Shown here: piece by piece, positions 8,822 through 17,649 of the stretch | How the letters are laid out: each line of letters begins with the position of its first letter | Position numbering within the stretch: the stretch's first letter is position 1 | NCBI GenBank assembly: GCA_965224765.1 | Contig: CBDDAC010000037.1 | Span: forward strand, 124,001 to 188,000 | Reading direction: 5' to 3' | DNA from: CAZDBA01 sp965224765 | Lineage (GTDB): Bacteria > Planctomycetota > Planctomycetia > Pirellulales > Pirellulaceae | Length of the DNA: 64,000 bases | Translations under genes and position numbers: made by a program | The notes under the pieces: model-generated | What the model was told of the DNA's origin: nothing | The model's input: the letters and a program-made list of their open reading frames with translations, nothing else | Databases searched by the model: none

Positions 8822-9430
8822 TTAGACGGCTCCAGATGAATAGTGAAAATCGGCGTGCCACGCACCCAGTAAGGCAAGCCCTGCGGTGTAGAGGATCGTG
8901 GCAACCGCCGGCACATACGCAGGTGTGTCAGTCCACCCGTTGGATGTTTGGCTTTTCAGTCCGATATAGAAAATCCCTGCATCACCGAAAATGATAATTG
9001 CTGCGATCCCTGCCAGCAGGAAAAACAGAATTGGATTGTGGCGCCGTTGTTGGCTGATCCTGTCAGAGCTTTGAAGCTCTCGGAAAATTCGAACCCACAG
9101 AATGGTTACGGCAGTAAACAGTACGATTGCGGCGAGCATTGCAATATCGAGTTTGTCGAAACCGCTATAGTCCTGCAAAAACTCAGCACCGGGAATTGGC
9201 AACTTGTAGAGCCGCATGGCAAAGATGCTCATTAGTTTGCGTAGACCTTCGGCTCCAACCGTGAGGTAACAGATTCCCGTGACCGGCAACAAAATCAGAT
9301 TGAGTGTCCAGAAGAAGATCTTTTCTTTGAGGCTCTTGCGTTTCTTCAGAGGACGAACCGAACCGGAGGACGTCTCCCCTACTCCGACTGGCGCGAACGC
9401 TTGATCGAAGCTGTCAAAATCATCAAACAT
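8822..9430 (-). CDS. Four-TM membrane protein, unknown function
   Basis: A 202-residue protein with a hydrophilic N-terminus of about 35 residues and four predicted membrane segments, for example 'FFWTLNLILLPVTGICYLTV', 'IAMLAAIVLFTAVTILWV', 'ILFFLLAGIAAIIIFG' and 'AVATILYTAGLALLGAW'. No family is recognised. It lies 10 bases from the start of the lipoprotein gene and 9 from the end of the gene upstream, so it is one step of a minus-strand operon. A structural role in the mobilisation apparatus is the simplest guess. Confidence 0.65.
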   Translation of the reverse strand: MFDDFDSFDQAFAPVGVGETSSGSVRPLKKRKSLKEKIFFWTLNLILLPVTGICYLTVGAEGLRKLMSIFAMRLYKLPIPGAEFLQDYSGFDKLDIAMLAAIVLFTAVTILWVRIFRELQSSDRISQQRRHNPILFFLLAGIAAIIIFGDAGIFYIGLKSQTSNGWTDTPAYVPAVATILYTAGLALLGAWHADFHYSSGAV

Positions 9431-9439
9431 GATGTCCTC

Positions 9440-10183
9440 CTAAGCGACTGGCTGAGATTGCTTGGCTGTCGTCTCGGCGTACTGTTGACGGAACGACTCC
9501 AAGGCCGCTTCCAAATCCTCGATGATCGCTTCAAGATTGACCGGTGATTTTGATTTGGCAGGTTTAAGAACCAGGCGTACTGTTCGACCAACAAATGACC
9601 AGATAGATTCGTCTTTTGGTTTCTTGGCTGTTTTCGGCGCTGTCTTTTTTGCTTGCTTTTTGGGGCTGGAAGAAGCATCCAGTGCGAGGGCGTGCTTTGC
9701 CAGCAACTGATTGGCTTGTGCAATTCGAATTCGTTCGCCTTTTCTGGCGAGGTAAATTGCTTCGTACCTGGCGGCATGGGTTGCGTCAGCTCCAGAAAGC
9801 AGCTTCAGTGCTTCAACAACGAAATACTTGATCAACTGCGGTTCATCGATAAGCAGTTTGCCAAAGCATTCCCATACGGCGATGCATCGATAAGCTTGTG
9901 GTCTGGACACGCCAATGTCTTCGAGCAGATTGTCAAATAGTTCTCTGCGGTTGTCGGTGTCGGTGGCTCGAAGGTAAAAGAACAACAATCCACCGGTGGT
10001 GATTGTGGCCTCAACTCCATTTGTCGTAAGTTTCTTGGAGATCCAGATCCCTAGCTGCGTGACTTCGGTGTCATCAATCGCTTGGGAAGCATCGTTTAGA
10101 TCTTCTTGATCGACGTGAGCGATTTTTTTCAGAACGATCGGGACTCGCTCGTTGGCGATAATGGTTTCGATGATCTTTTTCAT
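9440..10183 (-). CDS. Mobilisation-cluster protein with helical N-terminal region, unknown function
   Basis: The start is the second ATG, preceded by TAGGAACCAAT; about 247 residues. Residues 1-150 look helical and soluble, with a segment 'LLEDIGVSRPQAYRCIAVWECFG' resembling a helix-turn-helix or DUF3102-type DNA-binding element. A lysine-rich linker ('KKQAKKTAPKTAKKPKD') follows, then a C-terminal helix 'NLEAIIEDLEAALESFRQQY'. It could be a DNA-binding or regulatory component of the module. No catalytic residues are recognised. Confidence 0.6.
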   Translation of the reverse strand: MKKIIETIIANERVPIVLKKIAHVDQEDLNDASQAIDDTEVTQLGIWISKKLTTNGVEATITTGGLLFFYLRATDTDNRRELFDNLLEDIGVSRPQAYRCIAVWECFGKLLIDEPQLIKYFVVEALKLLSGADATHAARYEAIYLARKGERIRIAQANQLLAKHALALDASSSPKKQAKKTAPKTAKKPKDESIWSFVGRTVRLVLKPAKSKSPVNLEAIIEDLEAALESFRQQYAETTAKQSQPVA

Positions 10184-10200
10184 ATTGGTTCCTAGCCAGA

Positions 10201-10371
10201 TTACTGGCAAAGCAAAAGAATGATGATGGTCAGCAACAATGTGACCAACATGTTTGTTTCCGAGCCATTTGGATCGGGCGGGAATTCGAGGACGTGGTGC
10301 ATTGATTGTTGAGGGAAGGAAAGTACCGCCGCATCCTTGCTTTGGTGCTTTCGTTTTTCAGCCAACTCCAT
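10201..10371 (-). CDS. Small tail-anchored membrane protein (56 aa)
   Basis: A short gene that can be translated from the ATG at 10371 to TAA at 10201. The N-terminal 40 residues are polar and charged ('MELAEKRKHQSKDAAVLSF'), and the C-terminus is one hydrophobic helix ('NMLVTLLLTIIILLLC'), as in tail-anchored proteins. It fits exactly between the two neighbouring minus-strand genes, with gaps of about 16 bases on each side. The ribosome binding site is weak. Function unknown; probably a component of the same membrane apparatus. Confidence 0.5.
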   Translation of the reverse strand: MELAEKRKHQSKDAAVLSFPQQSMHHVLEFPPDPNGSETNMLVTLLLTIIILLLCQ

Positions 10372-10387
10372 CTGGCCCTGGCGTGGA

Positions 10388-10558
10388 TTACTTACGTGGC
10401 TTGATGGTTGTATTGCCGCGGTGCGAAATGTCGTAACCTTTGTTTTTGGGCTTGCAGGCCAAACAAGCCATCCAAATTACGAAACCAATAATCAATAAAC
10501 CCACGACAGGGTTGCCGCCTTGAGGGCTCGCCGCCTGGGCCATTAGCAGGAAATTCAT
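10388..10558 (-). CDS. Small single-TM membrane protein (56 aa)
   Basis: A short gene with an AAGGA motif five bases before the ATG at 10558; a second in-frame ATG lies at 10564. The product begins 'MNFLLMAQAASPQGG', which could be a short cleaved or exported leader. It has one membrane helix 'VVGLLIIGFVIWMACLAC' and a basic cytoplasmic tail ending 'TTIKPRK'. It is the first gene of the minus-strand mobilisation cluster. The size and topology recall small pilin- or VirB2/VirB3-like subunits, but no homology can be claimed. Confidence 0.55.
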   Translation of the reverse strand: MNFLLMAQAASPQGGNPVVGLLIIGFVIWMACLACKPKNKGYDISHRGNTTIKPRK

Positions 10559-10725
10559 GTTCATCCTTTCAATTAAGTTGTGTCGAACTCTTGCTCTACA
10601 GACTAGGGAGGACTAACAGGTGGAATCCCAGCGCACAAAATTAATTTTCTTTGTCCTTGATTTTGAAGGGAGCTACGGTGAATAATTCAAACTAAGACTG
10701 ATTCGCATCACTCCCCGGTTTGACA

Positions 10726-11328
10726 ATGACGAGTACTCTGTCGATATCTACTTGCATCCGTCGCGCAGCTGACGCAAAGGCTCCTGACGCAACTTTTTTC
10801 ATCTGGAGTTTTTTTCACGAGCGAGCACTGAGAATTGCTCAGCACGAATTGAGGTATTCATATAAGTCAAGTGGTGACGCCAACGACGCCACGAACGCCG
10901 CTTTTTTTAGTTGTTTTTTGAAACTGCAAAACCAATTGGGCATGCGGCTGGGGCGAGAGGAGTTCTGGAATGTCTTGCGAAGAAGTGTGAAAAAGCACTC
11001 GGATCGGCTTCGCGTCCAGCGTTACACTCGCAAGTGTCAGCACAAACACTTTTCTACGCTAAACCCTCATGAGGTTCGCTCGTTGGAACACACTCAAGGT
11101 CGCAGTAGTCAGGCTGAACAAGAAATGGACCTGCTGAGCGAAGTCGAAGCATTGGTCAATTCACTTGGTCTGGATCCCAGCTTCAAACGTTTGCTTCAAT
11201 TGAAACTGGAAAACCTCACTAGTAGAGAAATCGCAGTCGAGCTTGGTGTTCATGTCGGGACTGTGGACCGTAAATTGAGATCGCTCCGCCGCGGAATTGA
11301 ACGATTACATGTTGAAAACGATTCTTGA
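10726..11328 (+). CDS. ECF-type RNA polymerase sigma factor
   Basis: About 200 residues with a sigma-70 region 2-like N-terminal half ('AQHELRYSYKSSGDANDATNAAFFSCF') and a region 4-like HTH at the C-terminus ('LTSREIAVELGVHVGTVDRKLRSLRRGI'). The conserved residues are weak, as in planctomycete-specific ECF groups. It overlaps the start of a Ser/Thr kinase gene. In planctomycetes many ECF genes are paired with Hanks kinases in this way, and the kinase is thought to control the sigma factor. It diverges from the mobilisation cluster, with about 165 bases in between. Confidence 0.8.
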   Translation: MTSTLSISTCIRRAADAKAPDATFFIWSFFHERALRIAQHELRYSYKSSGDANDATNAAFFSCFLKLQNQLGMRLGREEFWNVLRRSVKKHSDRLRVQRYTRKCQHKHFSTLNPHEVRSLEHTQGRSSQAEQEMDLLSEVEALVNSLGLDPSFKRLLQLKLENLTSREIAVELGVHVGTVDRKLRSLRRGIERLHVENDS

Positions 11329-14300
11329 AGCCGCGGAATCGTCTTTGTGCGATGAGCAGCAGGCAACACTAAACGAACTTTGTGAAAGCTTCGAAGCGGC
11401 ATATCGTCTTGATGCCAAAACTTCCCCGGCAGCGTTCGTTTCTGACCTTGACGACCTGTTGAAAAACGTTGTCCTGTTGAATTTGGTTCTCATCACAATT
11501 GATGAGTCGAAATTCGAGTCTGAACAACAACTTCTCGAAGCGCTGCACCACTCACCTTACTGGAACAAGTCGCTTGAAGTGTTGGTTTCAGGTGGGAGGA
11601 GCAAGTTACCAGCAAATGAAATCAACGAGACACTTCCCCGCAAAATTGGGAAATTCACAGTATTGGGAAAACTGGGAGCAGGTGGACAAGCGGAAGTGTT
11701 TCTCGTTTTCCATCCGGGGCTCTTCAAAAACATCGCGTTGAAAACGTTGCCACACAACGTCGATCCGACTAACAAATTACACACCCGGCTCGTCAAAGAA
11801 GCTCAGCTATTGGCACAACTTGAGCATTCTGGAATTGTATCGGTCTATGATGTGCAAGATCAGCATGATCCTCCATTCATCACCCTGGAATTGATCGAGG
11901 GTGTAACGCTTGCCAGTTTGGATCGGCCAGCAGCGTCAGAGGCCGTAAAGATTGTCTTGGCAGCCGCAAGAGGGCTCCATTACGCCCATCGCCACGGTGT
12001 TTTTCATCGAGACATCAAGCCAGGGAACGTCATGTTGCGGTCCGACAATCGCGTAGTGTTGATTGATTTTGGTCTAGCAACAAGTCACCTGAAATATGAT
12101 GGCGACTCCTTTTTGGAAAAGTACGTTTGCGGTACGCCCATGTTCATGGCTCCAGAATTGTTGGCAGGCGACGTAGATCCTGCAAATGGTCTCAAGTGCG
12201 TCGACATTTTTGGACTAGGTGGAGTTTTGCTCTGGCTGCTAACAAACCAACCTCCAATTGTCCTTGCCGGTGATGAAACGGACACTGTCCCGCAAAAGGG
12301 AGTCGTCAACGAAAAGGCCATTGAATCGATTCGAAATAAACGATTACGGAGCATTTGTCGTAAGGCGCTCTCGCCAGATCCCCAGAATCGCTACTCTTCT
12401 ACAGATGCATTTATCAACGAATTGGTATGGTTTCGTAATTTGCCAGGGGTAAAAATTGGTTCGGCGGTATTAGTTCTAGTAACTGCTTCTGTAGTTCTGT
12501 TTACTTTGCTAGTTCAGTTCTTTTCAAAAAGTTCACCCGAATCGAACAAATCAGAGTACGTTGTTGTTCAGCACGAGCCGAGATTCGACGAGCATCAGGC
12601 GTTCGAGATCATCGACAGACTCAAAAATGACAGAGACGGCACAATCCAGGGACAAGCTGACGCATTTCCATTTCTGATCAGCCAAGGAGTAGATCTTTCG
12701 GGTTCTGACTTTTCAGGGATATCGTTTGCGAATGTAAATCTATCTCACGGCATACTCACATCGTCAAAAATGCGTTTGGCGGACTTTTCAAATTGCGACA
12801 GCGAAAACGCTGATTTTTCAAACACAGACCTCTCCTTCGCCGAGCTTGCAGATGCAAATTTCACGGGAAGCTTGTTGCTTCAAGCCTACGCACCTTTTGT
12901 TAACGGAGCCGACGTCAGCTTTCGAAACGCACAGCTCAAGCAAGCCAATTTCGCTTTCAGTTCGTTGAGAAATGCTGACTTCTCAAACGCCGACCTGACC
13001 CACGCATGCTTCGCCTTCGCCGATCTGCGAGGTGCGAATTTCGATGGCGCAAATCTTGCCAACACCCACTTCACTGGAGCACTGTTGGATGGAGCGACCT
13101 TTCTGGACGCCCAGTTTTCAAATACCTGTCTTACAGGCGCATCAGTTGATCAAAGCCGGTTGGCAGACGAACAGTTGAACGGCGTGTGCCGTCATGCGAT
13201 CCATACTATCGAGGGCGAACGCCAGAAGCTCAGTTGGGACGTGCGTGTTTTTGAGAGATGGCCCAGTCAAGTCAGTAACAGCGGGTACATCCTGGATTCC
13301 ATTTGTGCAATTGATTCGACGGTTGGTCATATCAATGACCAATCATTTCCTCTTGTACCCGACTTCGAAATGCTGCCGGTCTATTTTTCCCCAGAATGGC
13401 CTGGAGACGTGGTCATCCATCTTGATCGAAGTTATCTAAGATATGGACAACGCGAAAAGATGGTGCAAGAGCGGGTCAACAACCACTTTGCCCTGATTAA
13501 GGCCGAACTGTCGCCTGCCAGGGCACTTGTCAGCCAGCGGAGTTGGCGAGAACAACTTGTAGAGAATTCGAAAGAAATTCGTCACCTCGAAAAATGCTAT
13601 TTCGAAACTGACTTGGCGTTGCTGATGTTATTGGGTAACGAATTGGTTGACTCAGAAAGCATTGACTGGACTGAGTTGGCAAAGACGAGGCATTCTGTTG
13701 AAAGACATATCGAGGACAACGCTCAAGGGAAATTCGGTGCATACACTTACTGGCCGCCGGTTTTCCCATCAGATATTCCGTTTCACGACGGGACAAAAGA
13801 ATTTACCGATTGTTATAGGGATTGGACTCAACTGCGAAGCCAAGCTTTCTCAAATCAAAAAGAATTGACCATTGTTGCTCGCCCGAAATTCAAGTTTGAT
13901 TTCTTCGCAGAAGAAGTGTCTCTGGACGGCTACAACTGCCTGCATACTATTTCTAAATCGGAAAATGATCGCTGGTTAACCGACGATTTACTCCAAATGC
14001 GAGAAGAATGGAGGCGTGACCTGAGACGAATCACTGTCGAACATCTGAAATTGCAAGCGATTGATGATGTCGATGCCTTGCTCTTTGTTTTTCCTTCAAA
14101 TTATGAAGATTACCATTTCAGCATGGACCGTCCGACGTTTCGTTATGCCCACACAAGATTTACTTATGATCAACCCAAGGCGATTCGCCTGGAGGTTGAC
14201 CTGAAGGTAACGGATATTCAGTTGCTCGTTGGTGAACAGGAGACTGAAAAAATTGCTGTTGTGTTTGTTCAGCCTCAGCAGGCGAGGTTGCTCGATAGCG

Positions 14301-14344
14301 GAACCATCCTGTGGCAGGGTGAGTTGGAAACAAAGATCAACTGA
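11309..14344 (+). CDS. Transmembrane Hanks-type Ser/Thr kinase with pentapeptide repeats
   Basis: The start is taken at the ATG overlapping the sigma-factor gene by 20 bases; about 1011 residues. The kinase domain spans roughly residues 110-380, with the glycine loop 'LGKLGAGGQAEVF', active loop 'FHRDIKPGN' (H233-R234-D235) and DFG at 253-255, so it should be active. One membrane helix follows near residues 385-406 ('SAVLVLVTASVVLFTLLVQF'). Beyond it lies a region of pentapeptide repeats (about 460-615) of the A(D/N)Lxx type, which fold into a right-handed beta-helix. The last 390 residues match nothing I know. It probably senses a signal outside the membrane and phosphorylates the cytoplasmic sigma factor or its regulators. 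Confidence 0.85.
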   Translation: MLKTILEAAESSLCDEQQATLNELCESFEAAYRLDAKTSPAAFVSDLDDLLKNVVLLNLVLITIDESKFESEQQLLEALHHSPYWNKSLEVLVSGGRSKLPANEINETLPRKIGKFTVLGKLGAGGQAEVFLVFHPGLFKNIALKTLPHNVDPTNKLHTRLVKEAQLLAQLEHSGIVSVYDVQDQHDPPFITLELIEGVTLASLDRPAASEAVKIVLAAARGLHYAHRHGVFHRDIKPGNVMLRSDNRVVLIDFGLATSHLKYDGDSFLEKYVCGTPMFMAPELLAGDVDPANGLKCVDIFGLGGVLLWLLTNQPPIVLAGDETDTVPQKGVVNEKAIESIRNKRLRSICRKALSPDPQNRYSSTDAFINELVWFRNLPGVKIGSAVLVLVTASVVLFTLLVQFFSKSSPESNKSEYVVVQHEPRFDEHQAFEIIDRLKNDRDGTIQGQADAFPFLISQGVDLSGSDFSGISFANVNLSHGILTSSKMRLADFSNCDSENADFSNTDLSFAELADANFTGSLLLQAYAPFVNGADVSFRNAQLKQANFAFSSLRNADFSNADLTHACFAFADLRGANFDGANLANTHFTGALLDGATFLDAQFSNTCLTGASVDQSRLADEQLNGVCRHAIHTIEGERQKLSWDVRVFERWPSQVSNSGYILDSICAIDSTVGHINDQSFPLVPDFEMLPVYFSPEWPGDVVIHLDRSYLRYGQREKMVQERVNNHFALIKAELSPARALVSQRSWREQLVENSKEIRHLEKCYFETDLALLMLLGNELVDSESIDWTELAKTRHSVERHIEDNAQGKFGAYTYWPPVFPSDIPFHDGTKEFTDCYRDWTQLRSQAFSNQKELTIVARPKFKFDFFAEEVSLDGYNCLHTISKSENDRWLTDDLLQMREEWRRDLRRITVEHLKLQAIDDVDALLFVFPSNYEDYHFSMDRPTFRYAHTRFTYDQPKAIRLEVDLKVTDIQLLVGEQETEKIAVVFVQPQQARLLDSGTILWQGELETKIN

Positions 14345-14365
14345 TTGAAGACCTAGTTCCTGGAG

Positions 14366-14707
14366 TCATCTTTTCAGTTCCATGAGAAAGGCAGCATGCA
14401 GGACTGGATCGACCGATTTGACATTTCTTGCAAAAAGATATGCTCTTAAAAGAGTGGGAGAGCGGGTCTCGCTCCTTTCGAGAACGCCGAGATCTTGGAT
14501 TGCCTGATCAATGGCAGAACCGATTTCAACTGCCGTTGCAAATGCGGTCCTGAATTTAGTTGGTGATTCCGGAGGCGGTCTTCCCCTCACCAATGCAGCG
14601 TAATCTCGCTGAAAATCCTTGTGAGATATCAATCCTGAAATCCATGCCTCGCAAAGCGAAATTATGTCTCTGCCCGACTTTTCTGATCCGCCTTTGTTCT
14701 TGGCCAT
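14366..14707 (-). CDS. Conserved-looking small protein, unknown function
   Basis: About 113 residues from the ATG at 14707. The product is soluble and largely helical with no cysteines or known motif; it opens 'MAKNKGGSEKSGRDIISLCE' and ends 'VLHAAFLMELKR'. It lies upstream of the replication initiator gene in reverse order and is convergent with the kinase gene. Coding quality looks similar to its neighbours, but there is no family assignment. Confidence 0.5.
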   Translation of the reverse strand: MAKNKGGSEKSGRDIISLCEAWISGLISHKDFQRDYAALVRGRPPPESPTKFRTAFATAVEIGSAIDQAIQDLGVLERSETRSPTLLRAYLFARNVKSVDPVLHAAFLMELKR

Positions 14708-14811
14708 GATCGAACTTCTCACGTTCTGTCGTTTGAGTCAAACAACCGTTTCGTTGGCAAGTTCGGTGGTTGATGGGCGTCGCTTCTTAATCGACACAAA
14801 AACTTGACACA

Positions 14812-15894
14812 CTATGGGCGTCCCCTTCTCGCAAACCACTTTCGACAGAACCCGACAAAGGCAGCATCTGGTTTTCGTGGCGGCTCCGCTCCGGACATGT
14901 CCATCCATGAACGCCATTGTCGCTCAAGTTCATAGACGTCCCAGCCCGGTGCCTCCAGTCTCGCGTCGTGATAAGTGTCAGGCAGCAACGGTCGGACTTT
15001 TGATTGGCCTCCATGAGAAGCCCCGATTGCAGGAATACTTCCACGGCTCTGGAAAATTACAATGTCGTCCATGCCCCCTCCTCGCTCATCAAGCCGTACG
15101 CTGTAGTCTGGCATATGGCTATTTTCGATATCATCACGAACGACATTTCCGATTAGTCGCTTGAACTCTTTCAATGTGGAATTGGATCCACATTTTTTCC
15201 TGAGCAGGTCAAGCGAAATTCGCCATTCCATCTTGCGGCCGCAATGTTTGCGAGCAATTTCGTAAATTCGGCGTTCGATGGGTTTTCGCAGTCTGAAGTA
15301 ATCACGGTTAAGTGTCAGGACTTCCTGCGAGCGAATCGCGTTGTAAACCCAGTCCGACAATTTAACCTCGATTTCCCGCATTCGCCCTCCCCGGGTCTCG
15401 CTGACAATCTCGTAACTTTCAATTAGCCCAAAACCTTTGATGACTTCCTGGTCGCCGGTAATAATATTGGTACTGATTCGGGTTCCCGCCAATCGTTCCA
15501 ACGAAGACTTGAACAATTTATAGCCACGACCATTAGTGACGCGATTGGTTGAGGTCAGCAAATCATGAGCCTTGAATCGTACGGCCTGAGCCATTGGGCG
15601 GCCCTCGTTGAAGGCAGCGATCAACTGGCTAATGCAATAGATCAGAATATCCCGGTCATGAATTGTTGCCATGCCGTCTGCCGATGGCTTCACTTCGATC
15701 CAGGCATTCTTATGTTCATAGCGACGAACTCTCATGTCTGGATTCGTGGCGAGGCTGAAAATGGGATGCTCCATCGAAGCCATATCCCCCTTGGGTGCTG
15801 CGTCGAAAATATCGCAGACAAAGAAATCCGGTGTTGGATGCCGATCTGGCAGCAACGGGGAACGGTTCGGCGATTCTTTCGATACTTCACACAC
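14812..15894 (-). CDS. repA: Plasmid replication initiator RepA (RPA family)
   Basis: A 360-residue initiator of the RPA family seen on many plasmids. The diagnostic N-terminal block is 'DFFVCDIFDAAPKGDMASME' followed by 'HPIFSLATNPDMRVRRYEH', then 'IHDRDILIYCISQLIAA' and 'LKEFKRLIGNVVRDD'. It contains two winged-helix domains that bind iterons and open the origin. The annotated start is a GTG lying inside the first iteron, so initiation may depend on RepA occupancy, or the true start may lie further in. It is transcribed away from the iterons and the ParA operon. Confidence 0.9.
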   Translation of the reverse strand: MCEVSKESPNRSPLLPDRHPTPDFFVCDIFDAAPKGDMASMEHPIFSLATNPDMRVRRYEHKNAWIEVKPSADGMATIHDRDILIYCISQLIAAFNEGRPMAQAVRFKAHDLLTSTNRVTNGRGYKLFKSSLERLAGTRISTNIITGDQEVIKGFGLIESYEIVSETRGGRMREIEVKLSDWVYNAIRSQEVLTLNRDYFRLRKPIERRIYEIARKHCGRKMEWRISLDLLRKKCGSNSTLKEFKRLIGNVVRDDIENSHMPDYSVRLDERGGGMDDIVIFQSRGSIPAIGASHGGQSKVRPLLPDTYHDARLEAPGWDVYELERQWRSWMDMSGAEPPRKPDAAFVGFCRKWFARRGRP

Positions 15895-16028
15895 TGATAA
15901 CGATGTAACGACATTTCACCCACCGAGTCAACCAAAACTTCGGTACTTCACACACCTGCGTTCTCATTCGACATTTCACACACCAATTTTCGATACTTCG
16001 CCCACCTTTTTTCGACACTTCACACACT
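15880..16028. repeat. Six iterons, likely replication origin of module A
   Basis: Six direct copies of a 16-base unit, consensus CGAYAYTTCRCMCACY, begin at 15880, 15909, 15941, 15969, 15991 and 16013. The last three are 22 bases apart, two helical turns; the others are 28-32 bases apart. Iterons next to a RepA gene are the standard origin layout for this initiator family. The repA start codon falls in the first copy, consistent with autoregulation. Confidence 0.85.
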
Positions 16029-16698
16029 GGCCAATTTGGATTCTCCAACCATTTCAAAGAACTGTACATCGATTCGAATTCGTAACACATCCATAAACAC
16101 AGCTTAAACACTCCCTGCTCAGAGAATTCAAGAAATAATTGCAGACCGCGTTTGATTTCTCTTGGCAATGGGAAAAGAAAATCACCTCGTCTTGTGAAAC
16201 TGATTCGCGGGTTAGTGGATTGGCAAGTACAGTTAATCGCATTTACATTTTTTCGCATTTGCGATTTTGTTCAATTGTGCAGAACTCCTGCTTGTCCACC
16301 TTTGGCAGTTGCGAAATGGCCAGAGATTACCGTAGCATCAATTTAAGATACCAAATGAGGTCCGCAGTAGCCTGCTTGATTCTTTCGACTAGCAAAGTTG
16401 GCCTCAGGATTGCATCGCTGCATTTCACATCGTCGCAAAATCGCATTTGTGAATTCACACATTGCCACATCTGTGCATTTGTAGGAAACAACATTTCTTC
16501 AAATGCTTTTCATCGCAATGCTGCTTATCTGCGAAATCGCATTTCTTCAATTGCGATTTCGATGACAGAAACTACAGCCTCTCCGAAGCAAGGCCAATAG
16601 GCGGTCAGGCGGCCGTGAATTATTTTCTTGCGGCGATGAGCATTCTCATATAGTCTCAAAACTGCAATTGCGATTTTACAGTATGGACAGTATTCGAG
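16029..16698. other. Non-coding region with centromere-like repeats upstream of parA
   Basis: About 670 bases without a convincing gene. It is AT-rich and repeatedly contains AATCGCATTT or its complement AAATGCGATT, and AATTGCGATTT. Copies can be seen near 16235-16270, 16436-16450, 16530-16545, 16549-16560 and 16663-16678, several as inverted pairs. This is the expected place for the partition site bound by the small RHH partner of ParA, and the region also carries the parA promoter. Assignment as parS/parC is inference. Confidence 0.5.
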
Positions 16699-17370
16699 AT
16701 GATCTATGGAATTCTTAATCAAAAAGGAGGTGTTGGAAAAACGACACTCTCCATTCACGTGGCCGCCGATTTGACTCGGCGGGGGAAGCGAGTGTTGTTG
16801 ATTGACGCTGATCCCCAAGGGAGTGCATTGGCATGGTCGAACTTTCGCGACGAGCCCACATTCACTGTTGTCGGTCTCCCGAAGCCAACATTGCACAAAG
16901 AGCTTGAACAATTGAAAGACGATTATGATGACATCGTGATCGACGGTCCACCGCGGCTCTCTGAACTTGCTCGTTCAATCATCTTCGGATCAGATGTGGT
17001 CGTTGTTCCATTGCAACCATCTCCTCTTGACGTTTGGGCTGCCTCAGAAACGATCGATTTGATTCGGGAGGCTCAGACATTCAAGCCAGAGTTGAAGTGC
17101 CTGCTGTTCATCAATCGAAAGGTCGCCAATACCGCAATTGGAAGAGATGTTCGAACGGCCCTGCTGGACCTGGAGACACCAGTCCTGGAAACAGATATCG
17201 GGCAAAGGGTCGCCTTTGCCGAAGCCATTTCGACAGGCCGAACCGTACTGGATCGTCCGATGTCCAAGGCTGCCCAGGAAGTTCGCATGTTTGTCAACGA
17301 ATTAAGGAGGATTACTGATGAGCAAGAAAATCCAAATACCGACCCGACCGCCGAAGAAGCCAACTGCTGA
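16699..17370 (+). CDS. parA: ParA-family plasmid partition ATPase
   Basis: A 223-residue Walker-type ATPase of the short ParA/ParF class. The deviant Walker A is 'NQKGGVGKTTLSIHVA' at residues 7-22, Walker A' is 'LLIDADPQGSALAW' and Walker B is 'DDIVIDGPP'. It has no N-terminal DNA-binding domain, as typical for type Ib partition proteins. It moves plasmid copies apart on the nucleoid together with a small centromere-binding protein. Its end overlaps the next gene by 53 bases. Confidence 0.93.
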   Translation: MIYGILNQKGGVGKTTLSIHVAADLTRRGKRVLLIDADPQGSALAWSNFRDEPTFTVVGLPKPTLHKELEQLKDDYDDIVIDGPPRLSELARSIIFGSDVVVVPLQPSPLDVWAASETIDLIREAQTFKPELKCLLFINRKVANTAIGRDVRTALLDLETPVLETDIGQRVAFAEAISTGRTVLDRPMSKAAQEVRMFVNELRRITDEQENPNTDPTAEEANC

Positions 17371-17551
17371 CCAATGGGTCGAGAACAAGGTGGTGCTTCA
17401 AAAAGAACGTGTGAAGCCAAAACGGTTGACCATTGAAATCGATCCAGGCTTACATCGTGAATTGAAGATCCACTGTGCGTCAACCGAGACCCGAATTGTC
17501 GATCTCATACGGAACTTGATTTCTAACGAACTCAATTCGACAGAACGCTAA
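17318..17551 (+). CDS. ParG-like ribbon-helix-helix partition partner
   Basis: A 77-residue basic protein starting inside the parA gene in another frame. Its C-terminal half, 'KRLTIEIDPGLHRELKIHCA' followed by 'IVDLIRNLISNEL', is a ribbon-helix-helix fold; the N-terminal tail is disordered and basic, as in ParG. It should bind the AT-rich repeats upstream of parA, stimulate ParA and repress the operon. Confidence 0.8.
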   Translation: MSKKIQIPTRPPKKPTADQWVENKVVLQKERVKPKRLTIEIDPGLHRELKIHCASTETRIVDLIRNLISNELNSTER

Positions 17552-17649
17552 TTGCCATTCTGGCAATGGATTCAAGAATGGAAGTTGCCAATAGTCCAGG
17601 CAACAAATGGTCTCTTGAAATGCACGCCGGAATCGCGATACGGTAGGAA

